This document shows positions 51,427-59,856 of a stretch of 64,000 nt of DNA, one piece after another. Made by a program: the position numbers and the translations under genes. Each line of letters starts with the position of its first letter. Within the stretch, counting starts at the first letter, position 1. Source of the stretch: Thermoproteota archaeon (GTDB taxonomy: Archaea; Korarchaeota; Korarchaeia; Korarchaeales; Korarchaeaceae); contig JAOZFN010000009.1 in the NCBI GenBank assembly GCA_027492205.1, forward strand, positions 97,316 to 161,315, read 5' to 3'. The notes under the pieces were generated by a model that saw only the letters and a program-made list of their open reading frames with translations, was not told the DNA's origin and did not search any database.

Positions 51427-54054
51427 ATGAAGCCCTTCCGCTCGGTCGCGATACCCCACAGGGACATCCTCGAGGGCAGGCTCACGATGGACGTGTTCGC
51501 GGCCGACCTCTGGGAGGTCTACCGTGGGAGGGCCCCGGAGGACTACAGAGATCCTGAGATCTTCTTCAGGAAGACCTACCTGACCGCCGGACTGAAGAAT
51601 CTGCTCAGCGTGGCTTCGAAGAGGCTGAGGGGAGAGGGTGGAGACCCCGTCATACAGATTCAGACCCCGTTCGGCGGGGGGAAGACCCACTCCCTGATAG
51701 CCCTGTATCACGCCTTCACTAGCCCCGACTCCGTCAGACCCTACTTCAAGGGAGCAATGAAAGCCAACGTGGTGGTGATAGTCGGGACGGCCATCAGCCC
51801 CAAAGAGGAGGGCGGGAGGATAGAGGGAACCCTATGGGAGGAGATTGAGAGACAGCTCGAGGGAAGGGTAGAGGAGATGACTCATCCCATCTCGCCGGGA
51901 AAAGAAGCACTCAGGGAGCTGCTAGAGAAGCACCAGCCCCTCCTGATATTGATGGATGAGGTGCTGGAGTACGTCGCCAAGGCGGCCGGCATAAAGAGGG
52001 GATACAGCGAGCTGAGGATAGGGGACACGAACCTGGCGGCCCAAACCATAGCCTTCATGCAGGAACTCACCGAGACGGTGAAGTCGCTCGACAGGACCCT
52101 CTTGGTCGTCACTCTGCCCTCAAGCGTGGTCGAGTATCCCGACGAGGAGAGGGCCCAGGAGCTCCTTCTCAAGCTCCAGAAGGTGGCCGGGAGGATAGAG
52201 AGAGTCTACTCTCCCGTTAGCGGGGACGAGATATACGATGTCATCAGGAGAAGGCTGTTCTCAGAAGTAGACGATGAGGGTGCCAGGGAGGTCGTGAACG
52301 AGTTCGTGGATTACTATGAGAAGGAGGGCCTGCTCGTTAGCAAGGCGGAGTACAGAGAGAAGATGCTTAGGACCTATCCCTTTCACCCAGAGACCATCGA
52401 CGTTCTGCACAAGAGGTGGGGGAGTCTCCCTACCTTCCAGAGGACTAGAGGGGTGCTCAGGATACTCTCGCTCGTGGTGCACAGGCTGAAGGACTCTTCA
52501 GCCCCGCTGATAAGGCCCTGCGACTTCGATCTAGCTTTCGACGAACTCGCCGAGGAACTCTTGAAGCATATAGGAAGGGAGTATGAGAGCGTACTGCGCG
52601 CCGACGTGACTGCTTGGGATTCGAACTCTAGGAAGGTCGATGAGACCTTGGGCAGCGCCTACAAGGGGCTCGGCCTAGCCACCAAAGTGGCAACCGCGAT
52701 CTTCCTCTACTCTTTCTCGGGAGGAGAGAGAGGAGCAACCCTTGGAGAGCTAAAGCTGGCCTGTGCCGACGTGAACATACCCACTAGCGTCATAACTGAG
52801 GTTGTCGAGAAACTCTCTGGCTCCCTCTACTATCTCTGGAAGGAGGAGGGAAGGTACGTCTTCAAGAGTCAGCCGAACCTCAACAAGCTGCTCGTCTCTA
52901 AGATGGCCGAGATCGAAGAGCCCGAGCTTATGGAGGAGGCTAGATCTCTCGTCACTAAGTATGCGGGTTCAGCCCTCGCCACGTACGTGTGGCCCGGCGC
53001 CCCTAGAGATGTGCCAGATGGTGAGGAGCTTAAGCTCGTCATCATGCAGAGGTATGACTTGGATCTGCTGAAGAGAATCCTCGAGGAGTATGGGGATAAC
53101 CCTAGGGTGAACAAGAACACTCTCTTCTTTCTAGCCCCACTGGAGTCGGAGAGATATGGGTTCGAGAGTTGGCTCAGGAGGAAGATAGCATGGAGGAGGA
53201 TCTCTGAGGACAGATCCCTCAACCTTACGGACGCTCAGAGGGAGGAAATCGATAGCAACATCAAAGCGATGAGTGGCGAGGAGAGGGACGAGCTGAGGAA
53301 GCTCTACAGGGTCGTCATAGTGCCCGCCAAGGAACTGAAGGAGGTGAGCCTCGGAATCCCAACGTTCGGTGACAGGAGACCGCTGTCCCTAGAAGTCTTT
53401 GAGAAGTTGAAGGAGGAGGGAGAGATAGTTGAGAGGCTGTCTCCAGTCCTCATAACAGAGAGGTACATGCGGGACAGGGACTACCTGGAACTCGTCCAGC
53501 TGTACAGAGCTCTGCTCTCCACTCCCGGAGAGCCACGAATCAGGAGGGACAAATTCATCGCATCCATCAGGGAAGCGGTGAGAAGGGGGAACTTTGGGTT
53601 CGGGTACTTAGAAGACTCCCGAGTTCGCTGCACGGTGATTGAGAGCACCCCAGAAATCTCTCTACGGGAAGGAGAGGTCATCGTTCGTAAAGAGCTGTGC
53701 GAAGAGAAGAAGAGAACGGGTGAAGGGAAAGCTGAGGGAGAACTTGGTCCAGCTGGACCAGTGGGTGGACCAATCGGAGCGAGGCCGCCCGTGGGAGGTA
53801 CGAGGGAGGGCCCAACGCCCGAGGGACCGTTCATCACGTCTGTAAGCCTCAGCCTCAGAATTCCTCGGGGAAGGTTCTCCGACTTCTACAGAGGGGTCCT
53901 AGGAGTGTTAGAGGATAGCTTCGAAGAGACCGAGGTCGTCATAAGCCTGAAGGCGAAGGGAGGTAGGATTAGCAGGTCTAGGTATGAGGATACCGTCAGG
54001 GAGACGCTGACGCAGATTGGCGCCGAGATACTGGAAGAGGAGACTGAAGAATAG
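51427..54054 (+). CDS. DUF499 ATPase (defence-associated)
   Basis: An 875-residue AAA-type protein of the DUF499 family. The unusual Walker A is QTPFGGGKTHSLIALYHAF (GGGKTHS at 83-89), and Walker B is LLILMDEVLEYV. The middle contains a helicase-loader-like region, and a glycine/proline-rich linker near residue 780 separates a small C-terminal domain. DUF499 proteins occur with DUF1156 methyltransferases in predicted antiphage loci. The gene follows the methyltransferase after about 106 bases and is on the same strand. Confidence 0.9.
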   Translation: MKPFRSVAIPHRDILEGRLTMDVFAADLWEVYRGRAPEDYRDPEIFFRKTYLTAGLKNLLSVASKRLRGEGGDPVIQIQTPFGGGKTHSLIALYHAFTSPDSVRPYFKGAMKANVVVIVGTAISPKEEGGRIEGTLWEEIERQLEGRVEEMTHPISPGKEALRELLEKHQPLLILMDEVLEYVAKAAGIKRGYSELRIGDTNLAAQTIAFMQELTETVKSLDRTLLVVTLPSSVVEYPDEERAQELLLKLQKVAGRIERVYSPVSGDEIYDVIRRRLFSEVDDEGAREVVNEFVDYYEKEGLLVSKAEYREKMLRTYPFHPETIDVLHKRWGSLPTFQRTRGVLRILSLVVHRLKDSSAPLIRPCDFDLAFDELAEELLKHIGREYESVLRADVTAWDSNSRKVDETLGSAYKGLGLATKVATAIFLYSFSGGERGATLGELKLACADVNIPTSVITEVVEKLSGSLYYLWKEEGRYVFKSQPNLNKLLVSKMAEIEEPELMEEARSLVTKYAGSALATYVWPGAPRDVPDGEELKLVIMQRYDLDLLKRILEEYGDNPRVNKNTLFFLAPLESERYGFESWLRRKIAWRRISEDRSLNLTDAQREEIDSNIKAMSGEERDELRKLYRVVIVPAKELKEVSLGIPTFGDRRPLSLEVFEKLKEEGEIVERLSPVLITERYMRDRDYLELVQLYRALLSTPGEPRIRRDKFIASIREAVRRGNFGFGYLEDSRVRCTVIESTPEISLREGEVIVRKELCEEKKRTGEGKAEGELGPAGPVGGPIGARPPVGGTREGPTPEGPFITSVSLSLRIPRGRFSDFYRGVLGVLEDSFEETEVVISLKAKGGRISRSRYEDTVRETLTQIGAEILEEETEE

Positions 54055-54091
54055 TGTGGACACCCGCCCGACCAGTTCTTTTGCGCTCGAC

Positions 54092-54099
54092 AGGTTTAT
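54092..54099 (+). promoter_or_regulatory. Probable TATA box of the transcarbamylase gene
   Basis: AGGTTTATGA predicts a transcript start near 54120, which rules out the ATG at 54119 and supports the ATG at 54140. Confidence 0.45.
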
Positions 54100-54139
54100 G
54101 AGAATTCCCTCGCGAGCCATGGGCCGGGGTGTGACCCCT

Positions 54140-55183
54140 ATGGTCGTGAACCTGCGAGGTAGGGACTTCATCTCGACGCAGGAGTGGACGAGAGAGGAGC
54201 TCGAGGCCGTCCTCAAGCTGGCCATGGAGCTCAAGGACAAGAAGAGGAAGGAGATCCCCCACAGGCTCCTGGAGGGGAAGACCCTCTTCATGCTGTTCTA
54301 CAACGCCAGCCTGCGAACGAGGAACAGCTTCGAGACCGGCATATTCGAGCTGGGCGGCCAGGGCATCTACCTCCAGCCCGGCGCCGTTTACACCCCAGCC
54401 CTGAAGGGTGAGGAGATCGCCTACACCACCGAGAGGATCTCCGACGTGGCGAGGGTGCTGAGCAGGTACGGCCACGCCATCGCGATAAGGATCTACGGCA
54501 AGCCCGTCCAGTGGGTGTACGGGAAGGGCGACCGCATAGTGAGGGAGTTCGCCCACTGGGCCGACATCCCCGTAATCAACATGGAGGACGACATCTACCA
54601 CCCGTGCCAGGCCATGGCCGACGTGATGACCGCCATAGAGCACAAGGGCCGGCTGGAGGGCAAGAAGGTCGTCGTAAGCTGGGCCTACTCGGCCGGCGTG
54701 AAGCCCGTCGCCGTGCCCCAGAGCGCCATACTGGCGTTCACCCGGTTCGGGGCCGACGTCGTCCTGGCCCACCCCAAGGGGCTCGAGCTCGACCCCAAGA
54801 TAGTGGACATGGCTAGGCAGAACGCCGACGAGTTCGGCGGCAGCTTCGAGATCAGCTACGACATGAACGAGGCCTTCGAGGGGGCCGACATCGTCTACCC
54901 CAAGAGCTGGGGGTCCCTCAAGTTCATGCCGCCCAACGTCCCCGAGGTGGACAAGGAGGGCATGATCAACCTGATGAACCAGTACAAGGACTGGATATGC
55001 GATCAGGAGAAGATAGACAGGGCCAAGAGCGACGTCATCTACATGCACTGCCTGCCGGCCGACAGGGGCATGGAGGTCACCGACGACGTGATAGACGGGC
55101 CTCACAGCGTGGTCTTCGACGAGGCGGAGAACAGGCTCCACGTTCAGAAGGCCATCATGGCCTACGTGATGGGGGGCGTCTGA
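54140..55183 (+). CDS. Knotted-type transcarbamylase (N-acetylornithine carbamoyltransferase-like)
   Basis: A 347-residue aspartate/ornithine-carbamoyltransferase-fold protein. Carbamoyl-phosphate motif SLRTR is at 57-61, HPCQ at 154-157 and HCLP near the end, with ENRLHVQKAIM. The segments FYNASLRTRNSFETGIFELG, GQGIYLQPG and VARVLSRY resemble N-acetyl- or N-succinylornithine transcarbamylases more than classic ornithine transcarbamylase. Those, like YgeW, have a protein knot. The loop that sets acetyl or succinyl preference is not readable by eye, so the substrate is open. Catabolic use with the carbamate kinase at 9144-10109 is inferred. The ATG at 54140 follows GGGGTGTGACC. Confidence 0.87.
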   Translation: MVVNLRGRDFISTQEWTREELEAVLKLAMELKDKKRKEIPHRLLEGKTLFMLFYNASLRTRNSFETGIFELGGQGIYLQPGAVYTPALKGEEIAYTTERISDVARVLSRYGHAIAIRIYGKPVQWVYGKGDRIVREFAHWADIPVINMEDDIYHPCQAMADVMTAIEHKGRLEGKKVVVSWAYSAGVKPVAVPQSAILAFTRFGADVVLAHPKGLELDPKIVDMARQNADEFGGSFEISYDMNEAFEGADIVYPKSWGSLKFMPPNVPEVDKEGMINLMNQYKDWICDQEKIDRAKSDVIYMHCLPADRGMEVTDDVIDGPHSVVFDEAENRLHVQKAIMAYVMGGV

Positions 55184-55200
55184 GCTAGCCCCATCCCAAC

Positions 55201-55205
55201 TTTTT
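55201..55205 (+). terminator. T5 run after the transcarbamylase gene
   Basis: CAACTTTTTCCC starts 17 bases after the stop. The 55206-55412 interval holds an inverted repeat and a TATA box but no gene. Confidence 0.45.
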
Positions 55206-55334
55206 CCCAGGAACTGGAACTCGCGAGAGTCCCCTCCTTTGGCAAGCGACTCTGCGGGGGGACGCCCCAATGACAGGTACTCCCCTTCAACGTGAGGGGG
55301 AGAGATCTTCAAGAATGGCTTGGGAGGGGGTCAA

Positions 55335-55356
55335 GCAAGTCCCCTAGTCAACTTGC
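55335..55356. promoter_or_regulatory. Inverted repeat GCAAGT-N10-ACTTGC upstream of a methyltransferase gene
   Basis: A six-base inverted repeat with a ten-base spacer lies about 20-40 bases upstream of the TATA-like CTAATTAATTT at 55375-55385. It may be a regulator site for the gene at 55413. Confidence 0.35.
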
Positions 55357-55374
55357 CTCGGTCATCCTGTTAAA

Positions 55375-55385
55375 CTAATTAATTT
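55375..55385 (+). promoter_or_regulatory. Probable TATA box for the methyltransferase at 55413
   Basis: CTAATTAATTT about 28-38 bases before the TTG start, implying a message that begins very near the start codon. Confidence 0.5.
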
Positions 55386-55412
55386 GAGAATCCGAACGCC
55401 CCCCGGGGGCCC

Positions 55413-56159
55413 TTGAGCGCGGGTGAGAACGATAGCAGGTTTGAGATCTCCCGCTGGCTCGAGTTCTATTCCAGACACCCGATGTTCTACGATCCCGAGT
55501 CCGAGGAGGCCAAGGAGAGGGCGGAGTTCCTTCGCCCATTCCTGAGGGACCTATTGACTCCTCCCGGCAGGACCTTGGACCTAGCCTGTGGATCGGGGGT
55601 ATTCTCCTTCCTTCTCGAGGAGCTCGGACACGAGGTGGTGGGCGTGGACGCCCTCCTCCTGATGGTCGACAGGGCGAGGGAGGTGGCTAGGAGCAGGGGG
55701 TCCAAGGTGAGGTTCCTTAGGGGCGACGCCAGGCAGATCCCTCTGCCGGACGACAGCTTCGACTACGTCGTCTTCCTCGGTAACAGCCTCCCTCACTTCT
55801 CGATCGATGACATGTGGACCGTCTTAGGAGAGATTGCCCGGGTGCTCGCCCCAGGTGGCAGGCTCCTGGTGGAGTACTCGGACTTCATCCAGCTCTTGGC
55901 TACGGGGGGATACAGGGATGTCAGGACCGAGCCCTTCAGAACGGGGGCGGTGGTCTCTTACCACTCCGGGTACAGCGGCACGGATGGGGTAGTAAAGAGG
56001 CTGTTCCACTACCTCGACACGGGCAGGTTCGAGGAGCTGGAGTTCCACCTCTGGGCGCCGTGGATCTTCAGGTTCGTGGCGGCGAGGAGGGGCTTTACCC
56101 TTGAGAAGAGCACCTCACACAAGTCGAGGTGGTACCTGGAACTCTACCGCCTTAAGTAA
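55413..56159 (+). CDS. Class I SAM-dependent methyltransferase
   Basis: A 248-residue methyltransferase with motif I TLDLACGSGVFSFLLEELG, post-I VVGVDALLLMV, motif II-like DDSFDYVVFLGNSLPH and a later APGGRLLVEYSDF. The N-terminal HPMFYDPESEEAKERAEFL is a helical cap. The start is TTG, close to the predicted transcript start. The substrate cannot be inferred. Confidence 0.82.
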   Translation: MSAGENDSRFEISRWLEFYSRHPMFYDPESEEAKERAEFLRPFLRDLLTPPGRTLDLACGSGVFSFLLEELGHEVVGVDALLLMVDRAREVARSRGSKVRFLRGDARQIPLPDDSFDYVVFLGNSLPHFSIDDMWTVLGEIARVLAPGGRLLVEYSDFIQLLATGGYRDVRTEPFRTGAVVSYHSGYSGTDGVVKRLFHYLDTGRFEELEFHLWAPWIFRFVAARRGFTLEKSTSHKSRWYLELYRLK

Positions 56160-56278
56160 CCGTCAGACAGACCGGCGTGGGGTGTGGTACCCTGATTGAG
56201 GCCGTCGAACTCATCGGCGCGGAGTGGAGTGTACCAGAGGCCTCCGCCTGGTGCGGAGCCGGGACGAGGAGTTCTTCA

Positions 56279-56887
56279 ATGGAGGCAATAGTCCTCGGGT
56301 GCGACGAGGGGCTGTGCGCGGCCCTGGTGAGGGTCTGGACCCTCCTCCCCCCGGGAGCGAAGGGAGTTGGGGGGCCCCTCCCCATCGAGCTTATCGTCAG
56401 GTCCAGGGGGCATGAGATCCGGCTGCTGGCGGGACGGAGGATCAGGGGCCCCTACCTGGAGACCCACCCAATCCTCCTGGTCGGCGAGGGCCCCATCAGA
56501 GTTGAGGTCGCTGGCGAGGCCGGGAAGGCCCTGAGCATGCCGACCTGCTTGGCGGGAGCCACGCCGGGACCGGTCATCCTACCGTTGGGGGACGACCTTC
56601 AGGACCTCTCGGGCGACTGGAGGGTAGAGGAGGGCCTCGGCGGCGCGATGGAGGTCCTCCAGAGGGTAACCCCCGGCGGACGTGTCCTCCTATTGAGGTG
56701 CAGGCTCGACCCCGGCGCGCGTCCAGACGGCGTCCACGTCAGGCTGGCGGTCGCTGGTGGGGGAGAGGAGGCTGAGGCCTGGCTCAGGGCGCTGGGTGGG
56801 GGGACCGAGGCCGCCGTCGTCCTCGCTCCGAGGGAGGAGTGGACCGTCGTGGTGCCCGAGCTCGTGATTGCCTTCGGACCGACCTGA
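56279..56887 (+). CDS. Hypothetical protein
   Basis: A 202-residue protein (an in-frame start at 56177 would give 236). The ATG at 56279 is favoured by GAGGAG about eight bases upstream. It is rich in Gly, Arg and Val, has no clear membrane segment or cysteine motif, and shows alternating beta-like segments (PIELIVRSRGHEIRLLAG, GRVLLLRCRL). I do not recognise a family. It lies just before the thioesterase gene on the same strand and may be co-transcribed. Coding is supported by its length and its place between co-directional genes. Confidence 0.55.
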   Translation: MEAIVLGCDEGLCAALVRVWTLLPPGAKGVGGPLPIELIVRSRGHEIRLLAGRRIRGPYLETHPILLVGEGPIRVEVAGEAGKALSMPTCLAGATPGPVILPLGDDLQDLSGDWRVEEGLGGAMEVLQRVTPGGRVLLLRCRLDPGARPDGVHVRLAVAGGGEEAEAWLRALGGGTEAAVVLAPREEWTVVVPELVIAFGPT

Positions 56888-56952
56888 ACTCGGAGATGCA
56901 AAGAGGGTCGTCCCCAGCGTTTTATTGGTGCCGGCTGCGGGGGGACGCCGTC

Positions 56953-57936
56953 ATGCCCAGCACCAGAGGGGCCGACGTGGAGCTGATCAGGCCCGTCCTC
57001 CCCCGGCACGTGAACGCCAGGGGAACGCTCTACGGCGGCTGGATGATGCACTGGCTGGTCGACGCCGGCTCGGTGGCGGCGACCAGGGTGGCGCGTGGCC
57101 CGGCCGTTCTGGGATACCTTGACGACCTCTTCTTCATCAGACCCGTCCCTCCCGGCTCCATACTCTCCTACCGGGCGACGGTGGAGTACGTGGGGAGGTC
57201 CTCGATGGCCGTCAGAGTCGACTGCTGGATAGAGGACGCCGAGACGGGGGAGAGGAGCCTGGCGACCGTCGCCCGCATGGCCTTCGTCTCGGTGGACGCC
57301 CGCGGTCGGCCCAGGCCCGTCCCAGACCCCGAGGTAGTTCCGAGGGGCGGCGAGGCGTGGGAGGCTGCTCGAGAGTGGTTAGAGGACGTCCGGGGGAGGG
57401 TGAGCGACAGGGCCGAGAGGGCCCTCGACGTGGACCTCGGGGGCTTCGGGCTGAGATCGGTTCGGGTGGTGAGGCCCGACGCGGCCGTGTACGGGGACAT
57501 GATGTATGCAGGCTCCCTCCTGCTGGAGATGGACGGTTTCGCCGCGGCCGCAGCGGCCCTTCACGCCGGGGGGAGGGTAGTGACCGCCTCCCTCGACCAC
57601 ATGGCGTTCTACTGGCCGATCAGGGTGGGGGACGTGCTGACCATGGCCGCCAGGCTCAACCACACCAGGAGGACCAGCATGGAGGTGGAGGTCAAGGTGA
57701 TAACGGAGAGGCCCGGTGAGTCGCCTGCGAGGCACTGCACGACGGCCTACTTCACGCTTGTTCACGTCGACGAGAGCGGGAAACCGGCGCCAGTCCCGCC
57801 CCTGATCCCAAGAGATGAGAGTGCTCGATTAAGGTGGGAGGAGGCCGCCCGGAGAAAGGAGAGGAGGTTAAAGGTGCTCGCCGAAATGAAGAGGCTGGCG
57901 GGAGGCCCTGGGGTGGTGGGTCGCGATGGCGGCTGA
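56953..57936 (+). CDS. Double-hotdog acyl-CoA thioesterase
   Basis: A 327-residue protein with two hotdog domains. The first has HVNARGTLYGGWMMHWLVDA and SILSYRATVEYVGRSSM; the second has YGDMMYAGSLLLEMDGFAA and SLDHMAFYWPIRVGDVLTM. This is the BFIT/ACOT7-like tandem arrangement that hydrolyses acyl-CoA. The ATG at 56953 is preferred because the family pattern starts there. Its stop overlaps the start of AOR-4 by 11 bases, so they share a message: an acyl-CoA thioesterase beside an aldehyde/acid oxidoreductase. Confidence 0.86.
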   Translation: MPSTRGADVELIRPVLPRHVNARGTLYGGWMMHWLVDAGSVAATRVARGPAVLGYLDDLFFIRPVPPGSILSYRATVEYVGRSSMAVRVDCWIEDAETGERSLATVARMAFVSVDARGRPRPVPDPEVVPRGGEAWEAAREWLEDVRGRVSDRAERALDVDLGGFGLRSVRVVRPDAAVYGDMMYAGSLLLEMDGFAAAAAALHAGGRVVTASLDHMAFYWPIRVGDVLTMAARLNHTRRTSMEVEVKVITERPGESPARHCTTAYFTLVHVDESGKPAPVPPLIPRDESARLRWEEAARRKERRLKVLAEMKRLAGGPGVVGRDGG

Positions 57937-59749
57937 CGACGCAGCGCGAGGGTGGGCCGGCCGCTACCTGAGGGTCGACCTGACGCGAGGCGAGCACGAG
58001 GTCGTCCCGATACCCCAAGAGGTGCTCACCAGCCTCCTGGGCGGGAAGGGGCTCGGCGCCTACCTCCTCTACAGGGAGGCGCCGAGGGGCGTGGACCCCT
58101 TCGCGCCGGAGAACCCAGTCGTCGTGGCGGCGGGTCCCCTCTCCGGCATATTCCCCGGCTGTGGAAGGTTCGTTGTGGTCACCAAGTCTCCCCTGACGGG
58201 TTACTTCATAGACAGCCACGCCTCCGGCTTCCTCGGTGCGGAACTGAAGTTCGCAGGCTTCGACGCCATAATGGTCGTGGGCAGGGCAGAGAGACCCGTC
58301 TACCTCCTCGTGGAGAGCGGCGAAGTGGAGCTTAGGGACGCGGACTGGATCTGGGGGCTCGACGTCTATCAGGCGCACGACGCGGTCTTCGAGGCCCACT
58401 ACGGCGGCCCCTCTGTGGCGGTGGTGGGGCCGGCGGCCGAAAACCTGGTCAGGTACTCTGTGGTACATGCGGAGAGGCTCCACGCCGCCGGGAGGGGAGG
58501 CACCGGCGCGGTGATGGGATCGAAGAGGCTCAAGGCCATAGCCGTGATGGGGTCCTGGTCGGCGCGCCCGGCCGACCGGGAGAGGGTGCTCGAGATCTAC
58601 CGAGAGATCTGGAGGAGGACCGAGGGCCGGAGAGGACCTCAGAACGACGGAACCACCAGCGCCCTCGTGGCGGCCAACGAGCTGGGCATGCTGCCGACGA
58701 GGAACTTCCAGACGACGAGCTTCGAGCACGCCGAGAACTACGATCCCGCCGCGCTCAGGAGGTACAGGGTCAGGGATCTGGCCTGCTTCGCCTGCCCCAG
58801 GGCCTGCGTGAAGTACCACAGGGTCGACGGCTCCTACTCGGTGATCCAGTACGAGGGCATGGCCATGCTCGGGTCCAACCTCGGGCTGGAGAGGCCGGAA
58901 GACATGATGAGGCTCTACGAGAGGTGCAACAGGCTCGGGCTCGACGTGATAAGCGCGGGGAGCGCGATGGCCCTCGCCGCAGAGTGTGCCGAGAGGGGGG
59001 TACTTAGGGACGAGGAGTTCCGAGACCTGAGGTTCGGAGATGTGGAGGGCTTCCTGAGGCTGGCCGACGCGATAGCTCACAGGAGGGGGGTCGGAGATCT
59101 GCTGGCCGAGGGCGCCGCGAGGGCGGCGAGGAAGCTCGGGGTTCCCGAGCTGGCTGTTCACGTGAAGGGGCTCGACATGCCGGCGTGGGACCCGAGGGGG
59201 AGGATTGGCCTTGGCCTCAGCTACGCCACGGCCGACGTTGGGGCCTCGCACCTTAGGGGGTGGCCCGACGCGAGGGAGAAGCCGGACAGGAGCGCCCTCG
59301 ACACCGTTGGGTCCATGATCAGGAACAGGGATAGGAAGGCCGCGGCGGACAGCCTCGTAATCTGCTCGTTCCTCGACTTGGACGAGCGGGACTACGCCAA
59401 GATGCTCGCGGCGGCGACCGGCATAGGGTACACCCCCGAAGAGGTTCTGAAGGTTGGATGGCGGATCGAGACCCTCGCGAGGCTCTACAACCTGAGGGAG
59501 GGGCTCGACCCCGGGACAGAGGACGTCCTGCCGCCGAGGATGTGGGAGCCCGTCCCCAGCGGTCCATCGCGGGGAAGGAGGGCCTTTATAAGTGAGGATG
59601 ACTTCAGGGCCTCGCTGCTTAGGTTCTACAGACTGAGGGGGTGGGATCCGTCCGGTAGGCCGACCGCGAGGGTTCTGAGGGACCTCGGGCTTCTCGAGAT
59701 CCTGAACGCCGGCGGATCCCCCGGGGCTCAACTGGGCCCGCCACGTTGA
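57926..59749 (+). CDS. Tungsten aldehyde:ferredoxin oxidoreductase family protein (AOR-4)
   Basis: A 607-residue AOR protein: GWAGRYLRVDLTRGE, GAVMGSKRLKAIAVMG, the CFACPRAC cluster motif and the fourth cysteine in LVICSFLDL. It is shorter than the other AORs and its C-terminal segment is more divergent (GPSRGRRAFISEDD instead of GPAKGQV...). The ATG overlaps the end of the thioesterase gene. No ferredoxin gene is adjacent. Confidence 0.9.
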   Translation: MAADDAARGWAGRYLRVDLTRGEHEVVPIPQEVLTSLLGGKGLGAYLLYREAPRGVDPFAPENPVVVAAGPLSGIFPGCGRFVVVTKSPLTGYFIDSHASGFLGAELKFAGFDAIMVVGRAERPVYLLVESGEVELRDADWIWGLDVYQAHDAVFEAHYGGPSVAVVGPAAENLVRYSVVHAERLHAAGRGGTGAVMGSKRLKAIAVMGSWSARPADRERVLEIYREIWRRTEGRRGPQNDGTTSALVAANELGMLPTRNFQTTSFEHAENYDPAALRRYRVRDLACFACPRACVKYHRVDGSYSVIQYEGMAMLGSNLGLERPEDMMRLYERCNRLGLDVISAGSAMALAAECAERGVLRDEEFRDLRFGDVEGFLRLADAIAHRRGVGDLLAEGAARAARKLGVPELAVHVKGLDMPAWDPRGRIGLGLSYATADVGASHLRGWPDAREKPDRSALDTVGSMIRNRDRKAAADSLVICSFLDLDERDYAKMLAAATGIGYTPEEVLKVGWRIETLARLYNLREGLDPGTEDVLPPRMWEPVPSGPSRGRRAFISEDDFRASLLRFYRLRGWDPSGRPTARVLRDLGLLEILNAGGSPGAQLGPPR

Positions 59750-59856
59750 GGCCCGCGTCAGCGCCCGGACATAGAACAAAGATCTAAACTAAGAGTTCCT
59801 AAGCTCCAATATAACCCCACCCCCAGGCCGCCTTGGGGGACCCGAGGGTGGGTAGC

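Noticed and set aside
54140..55183. Ordinary ornithine carbamoyltransferase
   Set aside because: The NASLRTRNSFE and LQPG segments and the C-terminus fit the knotted acetyl/succinylornithine-type branch better, and no arginine genes are nearby.
57752..59779. Very long open frame antisense to AOR-4
   Set aside because: High GC keeps opposite frames open; the protein is Pro/Arg/His-rich without domains, while the sense frame is a clear AOR. Similar antisense frames occur over the transcarbamylase, the aminotransferase and the AOR operon.
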